This document shows, one piece after another, positions 1 through 10,623 of a stretch of 64,000 bases of DNA. Every line of letters starts with the position of its first letter. Positions within the stretch are counted from its first letter, which is position 1. The notes below the pieces were generated by a model. That model ran no database searches and was not told the origin of the DNA. It was given only the letters and a program-made list of their open reading frames with translations. This stretch comes from Scalesia atractyloides (taxonomy: Eukaryota; Streptophyta; Magnoliopsida; Asterales; Asteraceae): contig CAMTDV010000027.1 in assembly GCA_947069175.1 (NCBI GenBank), forward strand, positions 40,499,369-40,563,368, given 5' to 3'. The position numbers and the translations under genes are program-made.

Positions 1-910
1 AAGTTTCATATTTGTTAAATTCAAATTAAATTCAAATATCCAACACAAAATTCATACAAGCACAAACAATAAAACAAACGATTGTTCCAATGAAATAACC
101 TGATTATTCTTCTAGGGCCATCCTAGGTGTTTCTGTCCTCAACTTGAGCACCTGTATCATGCGTAAAGAAAAGAAATTTGGGTCAACAAAAGTTGGCGAG
201 TGAATCTTGATAAAACATTTAAGTAAATGAATTTTATTGTTGTTTAAATAAGATTGTGCATAAATCACATGTGAACAAATGTATATATGTAACGAATCAC
301 AAACCACATTGTATGAACATATGACATAATGGATGATGTATGTGAGATCAAGGCTCAATCAAACGAAGCCGATCTAATGAGGCGCCTGATGCTCAACCCG
401 TATCCCATGAGGAACTGATGGGCCTAATGAAATGATTGCACTGAATGATAAAATATATCCACATATAAACCACATAACAATCAATACACATTTGGTCATG
501 AATGATGTAAGCACAAGCGTTAAATAAAATAAAGAAATGGTACGACACATGATACACCCCAAAACGTGATTAAAACGGGGAATTTATAGAGATTCACTCA
601 CAGTGGGTGCGTATTCTTGATTGAGGATGAGAGCGCACGAGTTGGGAGTTTAACCGATGAAAGAGTACTAACCTAAAATAACAACGCAATAACTCAATAA
701 ATAAATAAACTAACTTTTTGGTTAAAAACATTTGTTTTGATTTTTAAGTTATTTTTGTGGTTTTTATTGGTATTTTTAACCCTTTGAAATTATATATTTT
801 TTAAGCAATATTTATTATTTTTAGATTAAAAATTAATATAAATCCATAAATTAAGAATAAAATAAAATAGGAAACAAAAAGCTAATAACTTTGTCAGACT
901 GGTCGAACAG

Positions 911-1340
911 TGGGATTTGCATGCGGGTGGTGAGACTGGAACCCGTGACCTCCCGGTTGCGTGCACGCAGCTCTTCCAACTGAGCTACCTGTCTAACCCG
1001 ACATATTCTGGATTTTAATTATTCTTATACACACATTAAGTTATCTCAGAATTTAATTTTAATTAAAAAGATTCAACAGAGTTGAACCGGTGTGTGATAT
1101 GGGTCTCGAACCCGTGACCGTGAATGTGGTTTGCACCCAGCCCAACCAACCAGGCTGGGTGTCTGACCCGATATAAACTGGTTTTTAATTGTTCTTATAG
1201 CAATACTGATTTAACGTAGAATAATTAAGAAAAAGTTTTTCAAATGATTAAACTGGTGTGGAAGTTGGGTCTCGAACTCGGGACCTTATGTTTAAAGTGC
1301 ACCCAGCCCATCCACTGGGTTGGGTGTCTAACCCGTTTAA
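911..1340 (-). other. Tandem tRNA-like modules, 3 copies (LTR1)
   Basis: Read on the minus strand, three modules of about 75-80 bases repeat every 165 bases or so. The first (about 925-1000) has the A-box-like GTAGCTCAGTTGG (976-988) and B-box-like GGTTCCAGTCTC (932-943), with a GCTC/GAGC D-arm. The second (1091-1172) has GGTTCGAGACCC, and the third (1256-1335) has AGTTCGAGACCC. The AT-rich spacers are also alike, so the whole unit was amplified. The anticodon arm is replaced by a TGCGTGCACGCA palindrome and the acceptor stem does not pair, so these are not functional tRNAs. They lie downstream of the LTR TATA box. Confidence 0.7.
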
Positions 1341-1650
1341 AAATAATATTTTTATTATTATTATTATACTAATCTGTTAGCGGTTAGCTCATCTTCTCCG
1401 ACCAAAACGGTTTCAGATCAGAATCTGACATGCTCTAAATTATTATGCATTCTAGTAGTATATTATGAATATAAAAGAAGGAGAGTTTCATACCACCGAG
1501 GTAGCTAGATCGTGGCTTGCCTTTACCGGGTTAAATTCCGGCGAATTAAAACTGGTGCCCTGGCGAGACAGAGAAAGGGGTTTTAGCAGGGTGATTTTTG
1601 GGGTAAAAAAATGAAAGGAGAGGGCGAGTTTCTTTGTAGGAAAATGTCCG

Positions 1651-1660
1651 GTATTTATAG
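1651..1660 (-). promoter_or_regulatory. TATA box of LTR1
   Basis: The minus strand reads CTATAAATAC, the usual plant LTR TATA form. It is conserved at the matching place in LTR2 and LTR3. The tandem tRNA-like modules lie downstream and the opposed one lies upstream. Confidence 0.7.
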
Positions 1661-1841
1661 ATCGATAGGTAAGCTTTGATTTCGGTTCTTTTGGCCAGAA
1701 ATTTTGATTGATTACATACTATTTTTGTTTGATTGAGATTGATTGGAAGAATCACGCGTATCGACAGCTTGCATCTTCCAAAAAATACAGAATCAGACGA
1801 AATCCGCGGGTTTTGGCTGATTTGAATTTTGCAGACAACAC

Positions 1842-1845
<4 letters not shown>

Positions 1846-1905
<60 letters not shown>
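1846..1905. repeat. (AT)n microsatellite, 60 bp, in LTR1
   Basis: A pure AT dinucleotide run. The homologous run is about 38 bp in LTR2 and about 13 bp in LTR3, so it changes length among otherwise near-identical LTRs. It produces IYIYIY translations that are not genes. Confidence 0.97.
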
Positions 1906-1909
<4 letters not shown>

Positions 1910-1931
1910 TGATTTTGTGAATTTAACAAAA

Positions 1932-2010
1932 GATGCGTGTGTCCTAGTGTTGTTGGTGATGCCTGTTAACCCGGGGAACCCGGGTTCGATCCTGGTTCGC
2001 CCTCTTTTAT
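1932..2010 (+). other. Opposed tRNA-like module (LTR1)
   Basis: This module runs against the element's direction and lies upstream of its TATA box. It has GTCCTAGTG..GGTGATGCC as the A-box region and GGGTTCGATCCTGG as the B box (around 1981-1994), followed by a TTTT run that could end Pol III transcription. The T-loop is one base short. Matching modules lie at about 9776-9855 and 17637-17715. Confidence 0.6.
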
Positions 2011-2290
2011 TTATTTTAATTATTTCAAGATCAATAAATTACTAATTGTATGTATATTTAATATTTAATTGATTATTTATTTTATTAAGATTATTCTAAA
2101 CCTTTGTTATTTTTATTAAATTGATTAATTATTGTTTCATAAAAATTATCTTAAACTTATTAACCTTTATTTTAGATGCGTTTTAAATACATAAAAAATA
2201 TATATATAACTTGAACAAGACACAATTAAATATTCTTTTATTGAAACCTATGGAGTGGGTTTTCGAAACCCGATTTACTTGGAGGTTACA

Positions 2291-2305
2291 GTATCCCCTA
2301 CTTTT
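2291..2305 (-). promoter_or_regulatory. Polypurine tract of G1
   Basis: The minus strand reads AAAAGTAGGGGATAC immediately before the LTR start TGTAACCTCC. The same tract precedes the LTRs of G2 and G5. Confidence 0.8.
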
Positions 2306-2324
2306 AGAAATTTCATCCTGAAAT

Positions 2325-3070
2325 TTAAGTAGTGGTTGTAACTGGAAAGAGATGTGGGTATTTTTCGCGCATTGAGTCTTCACGTTCCCAAGAAAACTCA
2401 GGCCCTCGTTTTGACTCCCAACGCACCCTAACGATTGGAATACGACTTCGCCTTAAACGCTTCTCACCGAAATCCATGATTTCTACTGGTCTCTCAACAA
2501 AGTGCATTGATTCGTCAACTTGAATGTCCTCTAGAGGGATATGGGGTTTTTGTCAGCGAGGAACTTTTTCAAGTTTGATACGTGAAACATGGGGTGAATT
2601 TTGTTAAGTTCTTCTGGTAGGTCAAGCTTGTATGCTACAGGACCTACTCTTTCGAGTATCTTGAAAGGTCCTACGTAGCGTGGTGCTAGCTTGCCCTTTT
2701 GGCCAAAATGAACCACTCCCTTCCACGGTGATACTTTCAAAAGTACTTGATCACCAACGCCAAACTCCAAGGGCTTTCGTCATTTGTCAGCATAACTCTT
2801 TTGATGACTTTGAGCCGCTAGAAGATTGTTGCGAATTTGAATGATTTTGTCGGTTGTTTCTTGAATCAATTCAGGTCCGGTGATTTGCGCTTCGCCAATT
2901 TCATGCCAACATACTGGAGATCGGCATTTACGACCATATAAAGCTTCGAAAGGAGCCATGCCGATACTTGAATGATAGCTATTGTTGTACGAAAACTCAA
3001 CTAACGGTAGATGAGTGTCCTAATTCCCTTTGAAGTCTATGACACATGCTCGAAGCATGTGTTCGAGGGT
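2325..3070 (-). pseudogene. G1 integrase C-terminus and chromodomain, broken
   Basis: This is the end of the G1 polyprotein. The fragment at 2531-2770 holds the conserved block DQVLLKVSPWKGVVHFG..KLAPRYVGPF..LHPMFHVSNLKKFLADK that follows the integrase core. The fragment at 2325-2507 ends in a chromodomain-like stretch (RIPIVRVRWESKRGPEFSWERED..KYPHLF). In chromoviruses this domain binds chromatin and guides integration. A TGA (TCA at 2780-2782) interrupts the frame exactly where G2 also has a stop. Further stops and a frame change separate the pieces. Confidence 0.85.
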
Positions 3071-3787
3071 TTAGATGGTGCACTCAGATTGACCATCAGT
3101 CTGAGGGTGAATGGCGGTACTGAGGTCTAAACGTGTACCCAAAGTAGTTTGTACGGCTCGCCATGTGCGTGAAGTGAAACGACCATCACGGTCTGAAATG
3201 ATGCTTAATGGTACACCATGACGGCTTATGATATCGTTGATGTAGATACGAGCTAACTTCTCGTTCTTGAAGTCCTCGCGAATCGGAATGAAGTGAGCTG
3301 GTTTCGTGAGACGATCAATGATTACCCATATGGTGTCATACCCGCTGGAGGTGCGAGGTAACCCGGTAATGAAGTCCATGGTTATGTTTTCCCACTTCCA
3401 TACAGGTATTTCGGGTTGGACCAGAAGTCCTGAAGGTCTTTGATGTTCAGCTTTTACTTTGGAGCATGTAAGGCACTTGGAAACAAAAGCAGCGATATCC
3501 TTCTTCATGCAAGGCCACCAGTAGGTGTATCGTAAGTCTTGATACATCTTATCGGCTCCTGGATGTACAGAGTATCGTGTTTTGTGTGCCTCCTTCATGA
3601 AGAAATCAAGAAGGTTGTCGCGATCGGGAATCCAAATACGGTTTAAATAGTATAGAATACAATCGGATTTGGTTTCAATTTTGAGCTCAGCTCCACATGA
3701 CAGCTCATCGCGTACGTCATTTTCCGTTACAGAGACATGTTGAGCTGCCTGAATTCGATCTTTGATATTGGTACAATTTGCGAACAT
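3071..3787 (-). pseudogene. G1 integrase (zinc-binding and catalytic core)
   Basis: The 238-residue frame shows the HHCC zinc-binding region (HKTRYSVHPGADK..CLTCSKVK) and the DDE core: first Asp in ITMDFITGLP, second in IISDRDGRF, Glu in DGQSE. A stop follows at 3071 where related copies read a Gln codon. The N-terminus overlaps the RNase H frame by about 60 bases because a frameshift separates the two. Integrase would insert the cDNA into host DNA. The catalytic residues survive but the polyprotein does not. Confidence 0.88.
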
Positions 3788-4749
3788 AGAAGACGAATAG
3801 AGTTCACATAACCCTTTCGACTGAGTGCATCAGCCACCACGTTTGCCTTACCAGGGTGATACCGAATCTCACAGTCGTAATCGTTGAGAAGTTCGACCCA
3901 TCTTCGTTGCCTCATATTCAACTCTTTTTGATTGAAGATATGTTGGAGACTCTTGTGGTCAGTGTATATTTCACACTTGGTACCGTAGAGATAATGTCTC
4001 CATATTTTGAGAGCGAACACGATGGCTCCAAGTTCCAGGTCGTGGGTGGTGTAATTCTTCTCATGTACTTTGAGTTGCCTAGAGGCATAAGCTATCACCT
4101 TTCCTCTTGGCATCACTACACAGCCTAAACCTTGCCCTGATGCGTCGCAATAAACCACAAAGTCATCGCAACCCTCAGGGAGTGTAAGGATAGGTGCGTC
4201 ACAAAGCTTTTGTTTCAAAATTTGGAAAGCCTCCTCTTGCTTGGGTCCCCAATTGAAAGGTTTTCCCTTGTGAGTCAAGGCCGTGAGCGGAACGACGATA
4301 CGAGAGAAATTGGCAATGAAGCGTCGATAATAACCAGCCAAGCCAAGAAATGACCTAACTTCGGTAGGGGTATGTGGCGCTTGCCATTCCTGTACTGCCT
4401 TGATTTTCGAAGGATCGACATGAATCCCTTTGTCATTAACGACATGGCCAAGAAATTGTACCTCTCTTAACCAGAATTCGCATTTTGAGAACTTAGCGTA
4501 AAGTTTTTCAGTCCTTAAGAGTGTAAAAATGAGTCGAAGATGTCGCTCATGATCAGATTTTGACTTGGAGTAGATAAGGATATCGTCGATGAAGACTATG
4601 ACAAAACGGTCGAGATAGGGTTTGCATACCCTATTCATTAAATCCATAAAGACAGCGGGGGCGTTGGTTAACCCGAAAGGCATAACCATGAACTCGTAAT
4701 CACCATAACGAGTTCGAAAAGCAGTTTTTGGGATATCTTCTTCGCGCAC
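3727..4749 (-). pseudogene. G1 reverse transcriptase (C-terminal part) and RNase H
   Basis: The 340-residue frame begins in the RT palm just after a stop. It carries FIDDILIYSKS (the YxDD-type catalytic site), GLTNAPAVFMDLMNRV, and then RNase H with its acidic residues in YCDASGQGLG, THDLELGAIVFALK, YTDHKSL and VVADALSR. The frame ends in unrelated residues, which marks a frameshift before integrase. The preceding TAG (about 4753-4755) replaces the Gln of SGYHQLR. Confidence 0.9.
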
Positions 4750-4755
4750 CCTAAG

Positions 4756-6039
4756 CTAATGATAACGAGAACGAAGGTCGATTTTGGAAAAATAGGTGGC
4801 GCCTTGAAGTTGGTCTAGCAGGTCATCAATATGAGGAAAAGGATAACGATTTTTAACGGTCAACTTGTTGAGTTCTCTATAGTCAATGCACATGCGAAAC
4901 ATTCCATCTTTCTTCTTCACATAAAGAACAGGTGCACCCCAAGGCGACGAGCTAGGACGTATGAATCCTTTGTCAGCCAGCTCTTGCAGCTGACTGGCCA
5001 GCTCTTTCATTTCTGATGGGGCTAACCTATAAGGATATTTTGCGACTAGTGTAGCGCCAGGCACCAGATCGATGCGAAATTCGACTTCTCGCACATGGGG
5101 AAGTCCTAAAACGTCATCGGGGAAAACTTGAGGAAATTCCTTCACGATCGGGATATCTTCGAGCTTCCTTTCTTTGCCTTCCTTCTTGACGATGGGAGCT
5201 AGAAACGCGACGTAATCCTTGCGAAGATATCTTCGAGCTTGAAGGCATGACATTAATTTGAGTCCTTTCGAAGGAGTTTCTCCGAAGATACGTAGTGTCT
5301 GACTGTCGGCGAGAGGAATACGAATGAACTTTTCCTGGCATACAACCTCGGCGTGATGCTGGCTAAGCCAGTCCATACCGATGATAACATCGAAACTTCC
5401 CAATTTCATAGGAATGAGGTCAATGGAGAAGTCGTGATTATTTAGGGTAAGAGTGCAATCACGTATGATAGAATTTAACGAAATGGGTCCTCCACCAGCA
5501 ACTCCCACCGTGAACGATTCAGCAAGACTAACACGAGGTAGATCGAGAATAGATTCGAATTCTAAGGATAAAAAGCTCTTATCCGCGCCGGTATCGAATA
5601 ATATGGATGCATAACTACCATTTATGAGAAACGTACCGTTGACCACGTTGTTGTCTGCCGTTGCTTGGTTGGCGTTGATATTGAAAGCCCTTCCTCTAGC
5701 AGGTAGATGAGCTTGGTTAGCTTGGTTCACCGGGTTTGCTTGGGCTTGGGCATTGATGATGTTTACCAGGCGTGGGCAAGTATTTCTGAAGTGGTTTGGA
5801 TCCCCACAGTTAAAACAGGCTCTTATGGGTTGCATCATGGGATAGTTAGGTTCGTAGTAAGGTTGGGCCGTGGGTTGTAAAGGTTGTTGGACTTGGCCCA
5901 CCATCTGGTTTTGGGTTTGGGTTGGAGGCTGATTGCGGTTTGATCGATGAAGTGTACGACAGGTTTGGATAGTGTGACCTGCACGGCCACAACTGTGCAA
6001 TGTTGGCAAGGGTTCTAAGGAGGGTGATGGTATTGGCAA
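4756..6039 (-). pseudogene. G1 gag C-terminus, protease and RT N-terminal part
   Basis: The 427-residue frame starts in the nucleocapsid region with a partial GRAGHTIQTC knuckle and a full CX2CX4HX4C knuckle (CFNCGDPNHFRNTC). Then comes a retropepsin with the catalytic LFDTGADKSF and the flap-side IIGMDWL, followed by the RT fingers (APSEMKEL..GFIRPSSSPWGAPVLYVKKKDG, CIDYRELNKLT). It stops at SRYH, where G2 reads on. The frame joins gag to pol without a stop between them, as is usual for plant chromoviruses. Confidence 0.9.
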
Positions 6040-6940
6040 CGGTTACACTTTGGGTGTGGGCCAGTGTATGGCATTTTGAATGGTGCGGCTGGAGGGGCAA
6101 CTTGGGCGATTGGAGCAGTAGTGATGGGAGGGTTGGTTTGGGTGACGACGAAGTTTTTGCCATTTTGCTTCCTCTTACTAGCAAACTTTGAGGAGGAACC
6201 AGATGGGGTTGGAGTTGGGGTTTCAATAGTTGTTCTCTTCTTTAAAATCTCCATTACCAATGCGATTTTCCGTAAGTTCCGTAGCTAATTCCATTGCGGC
6301 TTCGAGTGTTGCGGGAGAGGTGCTTAAAACCGAATCTTGGATTTTCGAGGGGAGTGAACAGATTGGGAACCATCTGGTTCAATTCAAGAAACCTCTTGTT
6401 GTAGGAGGTGTGATCCCCTTCCTTTAGCTTTAGAGAGTAGAATTCATCTTCAAGCTTCTTGATCTCGCTCCTAGGACAGAAACGTCTTGTCATTATTTCC
6501 CTCAATTCCTCCCATGATAAGGCCATGGAATCTTCCATACCTCGCTTGCCCTTTTCCGTGTTCCACCAGGTAAGGGCCACCCCAAACAAACATCCAGTAG
6601 CGTAACGTACCTTGCGATCCTCAGGACAGTCGCAATTGAGGAAGGTGTTTTCCATCTCCTCAAACCAATGGAGGAGAGCGGTGACACCTTCAGTCCCTTC
6701 ATATTTTGGGGGATCGCAGGACTTGAAGTGTTTGTAGGTGCATTAAGTGGTTTTGGGATGAGGGTTGGCGACGTTTTGGTCTTCTTGGTTCGGAGGGTTG
6801 ATGGGATTTGTGGTGAGAGCTTGTTGAACTTGTAACACGATGTCAGGAAGTACTGCGGCCATTTGTTGAGCAATTTGCGTGGCCAAGCCTTCGCTCGACT
6901 TTCCTGACCTTTTACCTCCTCGTAAGTGTCTAGCAGACAT
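6015..6940 (-). pseudogene. G1 gag (capsid region), broken
   Basis: The likely start is the ATG at 6938-6940 (MSARHLRGGKRSGKSSEG), which matches the G5 gag start. The capsid block has the plant gypsy gag wording (WFEEMENTFLNCD, ALTWWNTEKG, RRFCPRSEIKKLEDEFYSLK). Breaks: a TAA at about 6741 where G2 and G5 have a Lys codon, and a 38-base deletion near 6350, relative to G2, that shifts the frame. The remainder at 6015-6260 contains a basic patch (KFASKRKQNGK). Confidence 0.85.
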
Positions 6941-7765
6941 CTACAGGAATATATGTAGGGAGATTGTGAGTTTGAGCATTTTCTAGGTGTCATGTGTCGT
7001 AAAAAAATGAAAACAACATTTATAAATAACTGAAAATAACTTAACTACATCCGTAGGATGTCTTGGGCTTGCTCATGTTTGGGCCTCCAAATGTCTCCCA
7101 TACCGTAGCCTGTATAGTCATATGGGCCCCCATGACTATTGGGCTTGGTAGAGTTCACATTGGTGTCGGCTGGTTAACACTTGCATCACCCGAATGAAAA
7201 TCGTAATACATGATTGCGAGATGTAAGGTCGGAGGGTGTCCAGGTGTAGACACAATGACAACTCAAAGTGGGGTTAGTTCACATGACATTTGGTATAGCA
7301 TGCTTTGGCCTAATAGGTCCTTCGTACTCTCATCGTTAGTCCCCAGGTAGGCAAACTGGTCCTTTATTTTGGAGTTACACGAATGCCAAGCCTAGACAGG
7401 ACGTTATGACTACCGGTACTTGTACCCTTCCAGTTACTACATGCCCGTCATTAAAACTCACTTTGATGTGATTTGAAAATTATGAAAACATTGCAAAAAT
7501 CTTTGAAAAGAATTCACGGAAATTGTGAAATCGTGAGGTGTGTGCTTTCACAGATATAATACGTTATGAGGATATGAACTATGATGAGCATTGCATATTA
7601 ACATGTACTTGTGAGAGTGCTTGCATAATGTTATGTGTGAAAATAAACATGAAACATATAAACATCATGAATTTTGCATGTAACACATAAACAATTAAAA
7701 ATCTAATCAACTATAGTATAGGCTCTAACGGTCTAATAACCTATCCTATATCCCTATAGTCACAA
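6941..7765 (-). other. G1 5' leader (untranslated)
   Basis: No gene lies here. The stretch links the primer site to gag. The part around 7300-7455 is strongly conserved with the leaders of G2, G5 and G6 and contains a GGTAC-nn-GTACC inverted repeat at 7415-7426. Confidence 0.75.
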
Positions 7766-7777
7766 GCTCTGATACCA
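7766..7777 (-). promoter_or_regulatory. Primer binding site of G1
   Basis: The minus strand reads TGGTATCAGAGC three bases after the LTR end. It is complementary to the 3' end of plant initiator tRNA-Met, the usual primer for plant gypsy elements. Confidence 0.92.
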
Positions 7778-8790
7778 ATCTGTCACACCCCGACCCGCAT
7801 CGGAATAAAAGTTAGGGCATGATTGGGTTATCACCAAAGCTCATGATATTTACTAACAAGTTTCATATTTGTTAAATTCAAATTAAATTCAAATATCCAA
7901 CACAAAATTTCATACAAGCACAAACGATAAAACAAACGATTGTTCCAATGAAATAACTTGATTATTCTTCTAGGGCCATCCTAGGTGTTTCTTTCCTCAA
8001 CTTGAGCACCTGTATCATGCGTAAACAGAAGAAATTTGGGTCAACAAAAGTTGGTGAGTGAATCTTGATAAAACATTTAAGTAAATGAATTTTATTGCTG
8101 TTTAAATAAGATTGTGCATAAATCACATGTGAACAAATGTATATATGTAACGAATCACAAACCACATTGTATGAACATATGACATAATGGATGATGTATG
8201 TGAGATCAAGGCTCAATCAAACGAAGCCGATCTAATGAGGCACCTGATGCTCAACCCGTATCCCACGAGGAACTGATGGGCCTAATGAAATGATTGCACT
8301 GAAATGATAAAATATATCCACATATAAACCACATAACAAACAATACACATTTGGTCACGAAATGATGTAAGCACAAGCGTTAAATAAAATAAAGAAATGG
8401 TACGACACATGATACACCCCAAAACGTGATTAAAACGGGGAATTTGTAGAGATTCACTCACAGTGGGTGCGTATTCATGATTGAGGATGAGAGCGCACGA
8501 GTTGGGAGTTTAACGGATGAAAGAGTACTAACCTAGAATAACAACGCGATAACTCAATAAATAAATAAACTAACTTTTTGGTTAAAAACCTTTGTTTTGA
8601 TTTTTAAGTTATTTTTGTGGTTTTTATTGGTATTTTTAACTCTTTGAAATTATATATTTTTAAGCAATTTTTATTGATTTTTAGATTAAAAATTAATATA
8701 AATCCATAAATTAAGAATAAAATAAAAAGCTATAAACTTGTCAGTCTGACAAGGGGTTGTCAGACCGGTCGAACAGTGGGATTTGCATGC

Positions 8791-9205
8791 GTGTGGTGAG
8801 ACTCGAACCCGTGACCTCCCGGTTGCGTGCACGCAGCTCTTCCAACTGAGCAACGTGTCTAACCCGACATATTCTGGATTTTAATTATTCTTATACACAC
8901 ATTAAGTTATCTCAGAATTTAATTTTAATTAAAAAGATTCAACAGAGTTGAACCGGTGTGTGATATGGGTCTCGAACCCGTGACCATGACTGTGGTTTAC
9001 ACCCAGCCCAACCAACCGGGCTGGGTGTCTGACCCGATATAAACTGGTTTTTAATTGTTCTTATAGCCATACTGAGTTAATTTAGAATAATTAAGAAAAA
9101 GTTTTTCAAATGATTAAACCGGTGTGGAAGTTGGGTCTCGAACTCGGGACCTTATGTTTAAAGTGCACCCAGCCCATCCACTGGATTGGGTGTCTAACCC
9201 GTTTG
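8791..9205 (-). other. Tandem tRNA-like modules, 3 copies (LTR2)
   Basis: The modules lie at about 8791-8865, 8955-9037 and 9121-9200, read on the minus strand. The first has a better B box than in LTR1 (GGTTCGAGTCTC) but a changed A box (GTTGCTCAGTTGG). The second has GGTTCGAGACCC. Spacing and spacers match LTR1 and LTR3. Confidence 0.7.
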
Positions 9206-9515
9206 AAAATATATTTTTTATTATTATTATACTAATCTGTTAGCGGCTATCTCATCTTCTCCGACCAAAACGGTTTCAGATCAGAATCTGACATGCTCTA
9301 AATTATTATGCATTCTAGTAGTATATTATGAATATAAAAGAAGGAGAGTTTCATACCACCGAGGTAGCTAGATCGTGGCTTGCCTTTACCGACGGTTAAA
9401 TTCCGGCGAATTAAAACTGGTGCCCCGGCGAGACAGAGAAAGGGGTTTTAGCAGGGTGATTTTTGGGGTAAAAAAATGAAAGGAGAGCGCGAGTTTCTTT
9501 GTAGGAAAATGTCCG

Positions 9516-9525
9516 GTATTTATAG
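9516..9525 (-). promoter_or_regulatory. TATA box of LTR2
   Basis: CTATAAATAC on the minus strand, at the same relative position as in LTR1 and LTR3. Confidence 0.7.
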
Positions 9526-9710
9526 ATCGATAGGTAAGCTTTGATTTCGGTTCATTTGGCCAGAAATTTTGATTGATTACATACCATTTTTGTTAGATTG
9601 AGATTGATTAGAAGAATCACGTATATCGACATCTTGCATCTTCCAAAAAATACAGAATCGGACGAAATCCGCGGGTTTTGGCTGATTTGAATTTTGCAGA
9701 CAACACACGG

Positions 9711-9754
<44 letters not shown>

Positions 9755-9775
9755 TGATTTTGTGAATTTAACAAA

Positions 9776-9855
9776 AGATGCGTGTGTCCTAGTGTTGTTG
9801 GTGATGCCTATTAACCCGGGGAACCCGGGTTCGATCCCGGTTCGCCCTCTTTTAT
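9776..9855 (+). other. Opposed tRNA-like module (LTR2)
   Basis: GGGTTCGATCCCGG forms a good B box, preceded by the A-box region GTCCTAGTG..GGTGATGCC and followed by CTCTTTTATT. Orientation is opposite to the element and the module lies upstream of its TATA box. Confidence 0.62.
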
Positions 9856-10167
9856 TTATTTTAATAATTTCAAGATCAATCAATTACTAATTATATGTAT
9901 ATTTAACATTTAATTGATTATTTATTTTATTAAGATTATTCTAAACCTTTGTTATTTTTATTAAATTGATTAATTATTGTTTCATGAAAATTATCTTAGA
10001 CTTATTAACTTTTATTTTATATTAGTTTTAAATACATTAAAAATATATATATAACTTGAACGACACAATTAAATATTCTTTTATTGAAACCAATGGAGTG
10101 GGTTTTCGAAACCCGATTTACACGGAGGTTACAGTAACCCCTACTTTTAGAAATTTCATCCCGAAAT

Positions 10168-10614
10168 TTAACTAGTGGTTGTAACTGGAAAGAGATGTGG
10201 GTATTTTTCATGCATTGAGTCTTCACGTTCCCAACTAAACTCAGGCCCTCGTTTTGACTCCCAACGCACCCTAACGATTGGAATACGACTTCGCCTTAAA
10301 CGCTTCTCACCGAAATCCATGATTTCTACTAGTCTCTCAACGAAATGCATTGATTCATCAACTTGAATGTCCTCTAGAGGGATATGGGAGTTTTTGTCAG
10401 CGAGGCACTTTTTCAAGTTTGATACGTGAAACGTGGGGTGAAGTCTGTTAAGTTCTTTTGGTAGGTCAAGCTTGTATGCTACAGGACCTACTCTTTCTAG
10501 TATCTTGAAAGGTCCTACGTAGCGTGGTGCTAGCTTGCCCTTTTGGCCAAAACGAACCACTCCCTTCCACGGTGATACTTTCAAAAGTAATTGATCACCA
10601 ACGCCAAACTCCAA
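10168..10614 (-). pseudogene. G2 integrase C-terminus and chromodomain
   Basis: The 148-residue frame is the most complete copy of this region. It has DQLLLKVSPWKGVVRFG, LHPTFHVSNLKKCLADK, and then the chromodomain-like RIPIVRVRWESKRGPEFSWERED and KYPHLFP end. It is cut off from the integrase core by the TGA at 10624-10626, shared with G1. If that stop is read as an Arg codon (one base change) the frame joins the core directly. Confidence 0.88.
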
Positions 10615-10623
10615 GGGCTTTTG

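Larger units (their letters stand above)
1..2290 (-). repeat. LTR1 (3' LTR of G1, about 77 bp missing at left)
   Basis: Base 1 aligns with 7858 inside LTR2, so the first 77 bases of this LTR lie outside the window. The right end is GGAGGTTACA at 2281-2290, next to a pyrimidine run that is the polypurine tract on the minus strand. It carries a TATA box at 1651-1660, a 60 bp AT microsatellite at 1846-1905, three tRNA-like modules (about 911-1340) and one opposed module (about 1932-2010). Compared with LTR2 and LTR3 it lacks a short stretch around 892-903 that holds a CTTGTCAG/CTGACAAG palindrome. Confidence 0.92.
7781..10133 (-). repeat. LTR2 (shared: 5' LTR of G1 and 3' LTR of G2)
   Basis: A complete LTR of 2353 bp, running from TGTCACACCCC to GGAGGTTACA on the plus strand. 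It holds a TATA box at 9516-9525, an AT run at 9713-9750, three tandem tRNA-like modules (about 8791-9205) and one opposed module (about 9776-9855). A CTTGTCAG/CTGACAAG palindrome sits near 8737-8753. Its flanks are a primer site on the left and a polypurine tract on the right, which is why it must belong to both elements. Confidence 0.95.

Noticed and set aside
911..1000. Functional tRNA gene
   Set aside because: A and B boxes are recognisable but the acceptor stem does not pair and the anticodon arm is a short palindrome. I call these tRNA-like only.
1546..1929. Frames with IYIYIY runs in LTR1 and LTR2
   Set aside because: They translate an AT microsatellite in an LTR and shift with its length.
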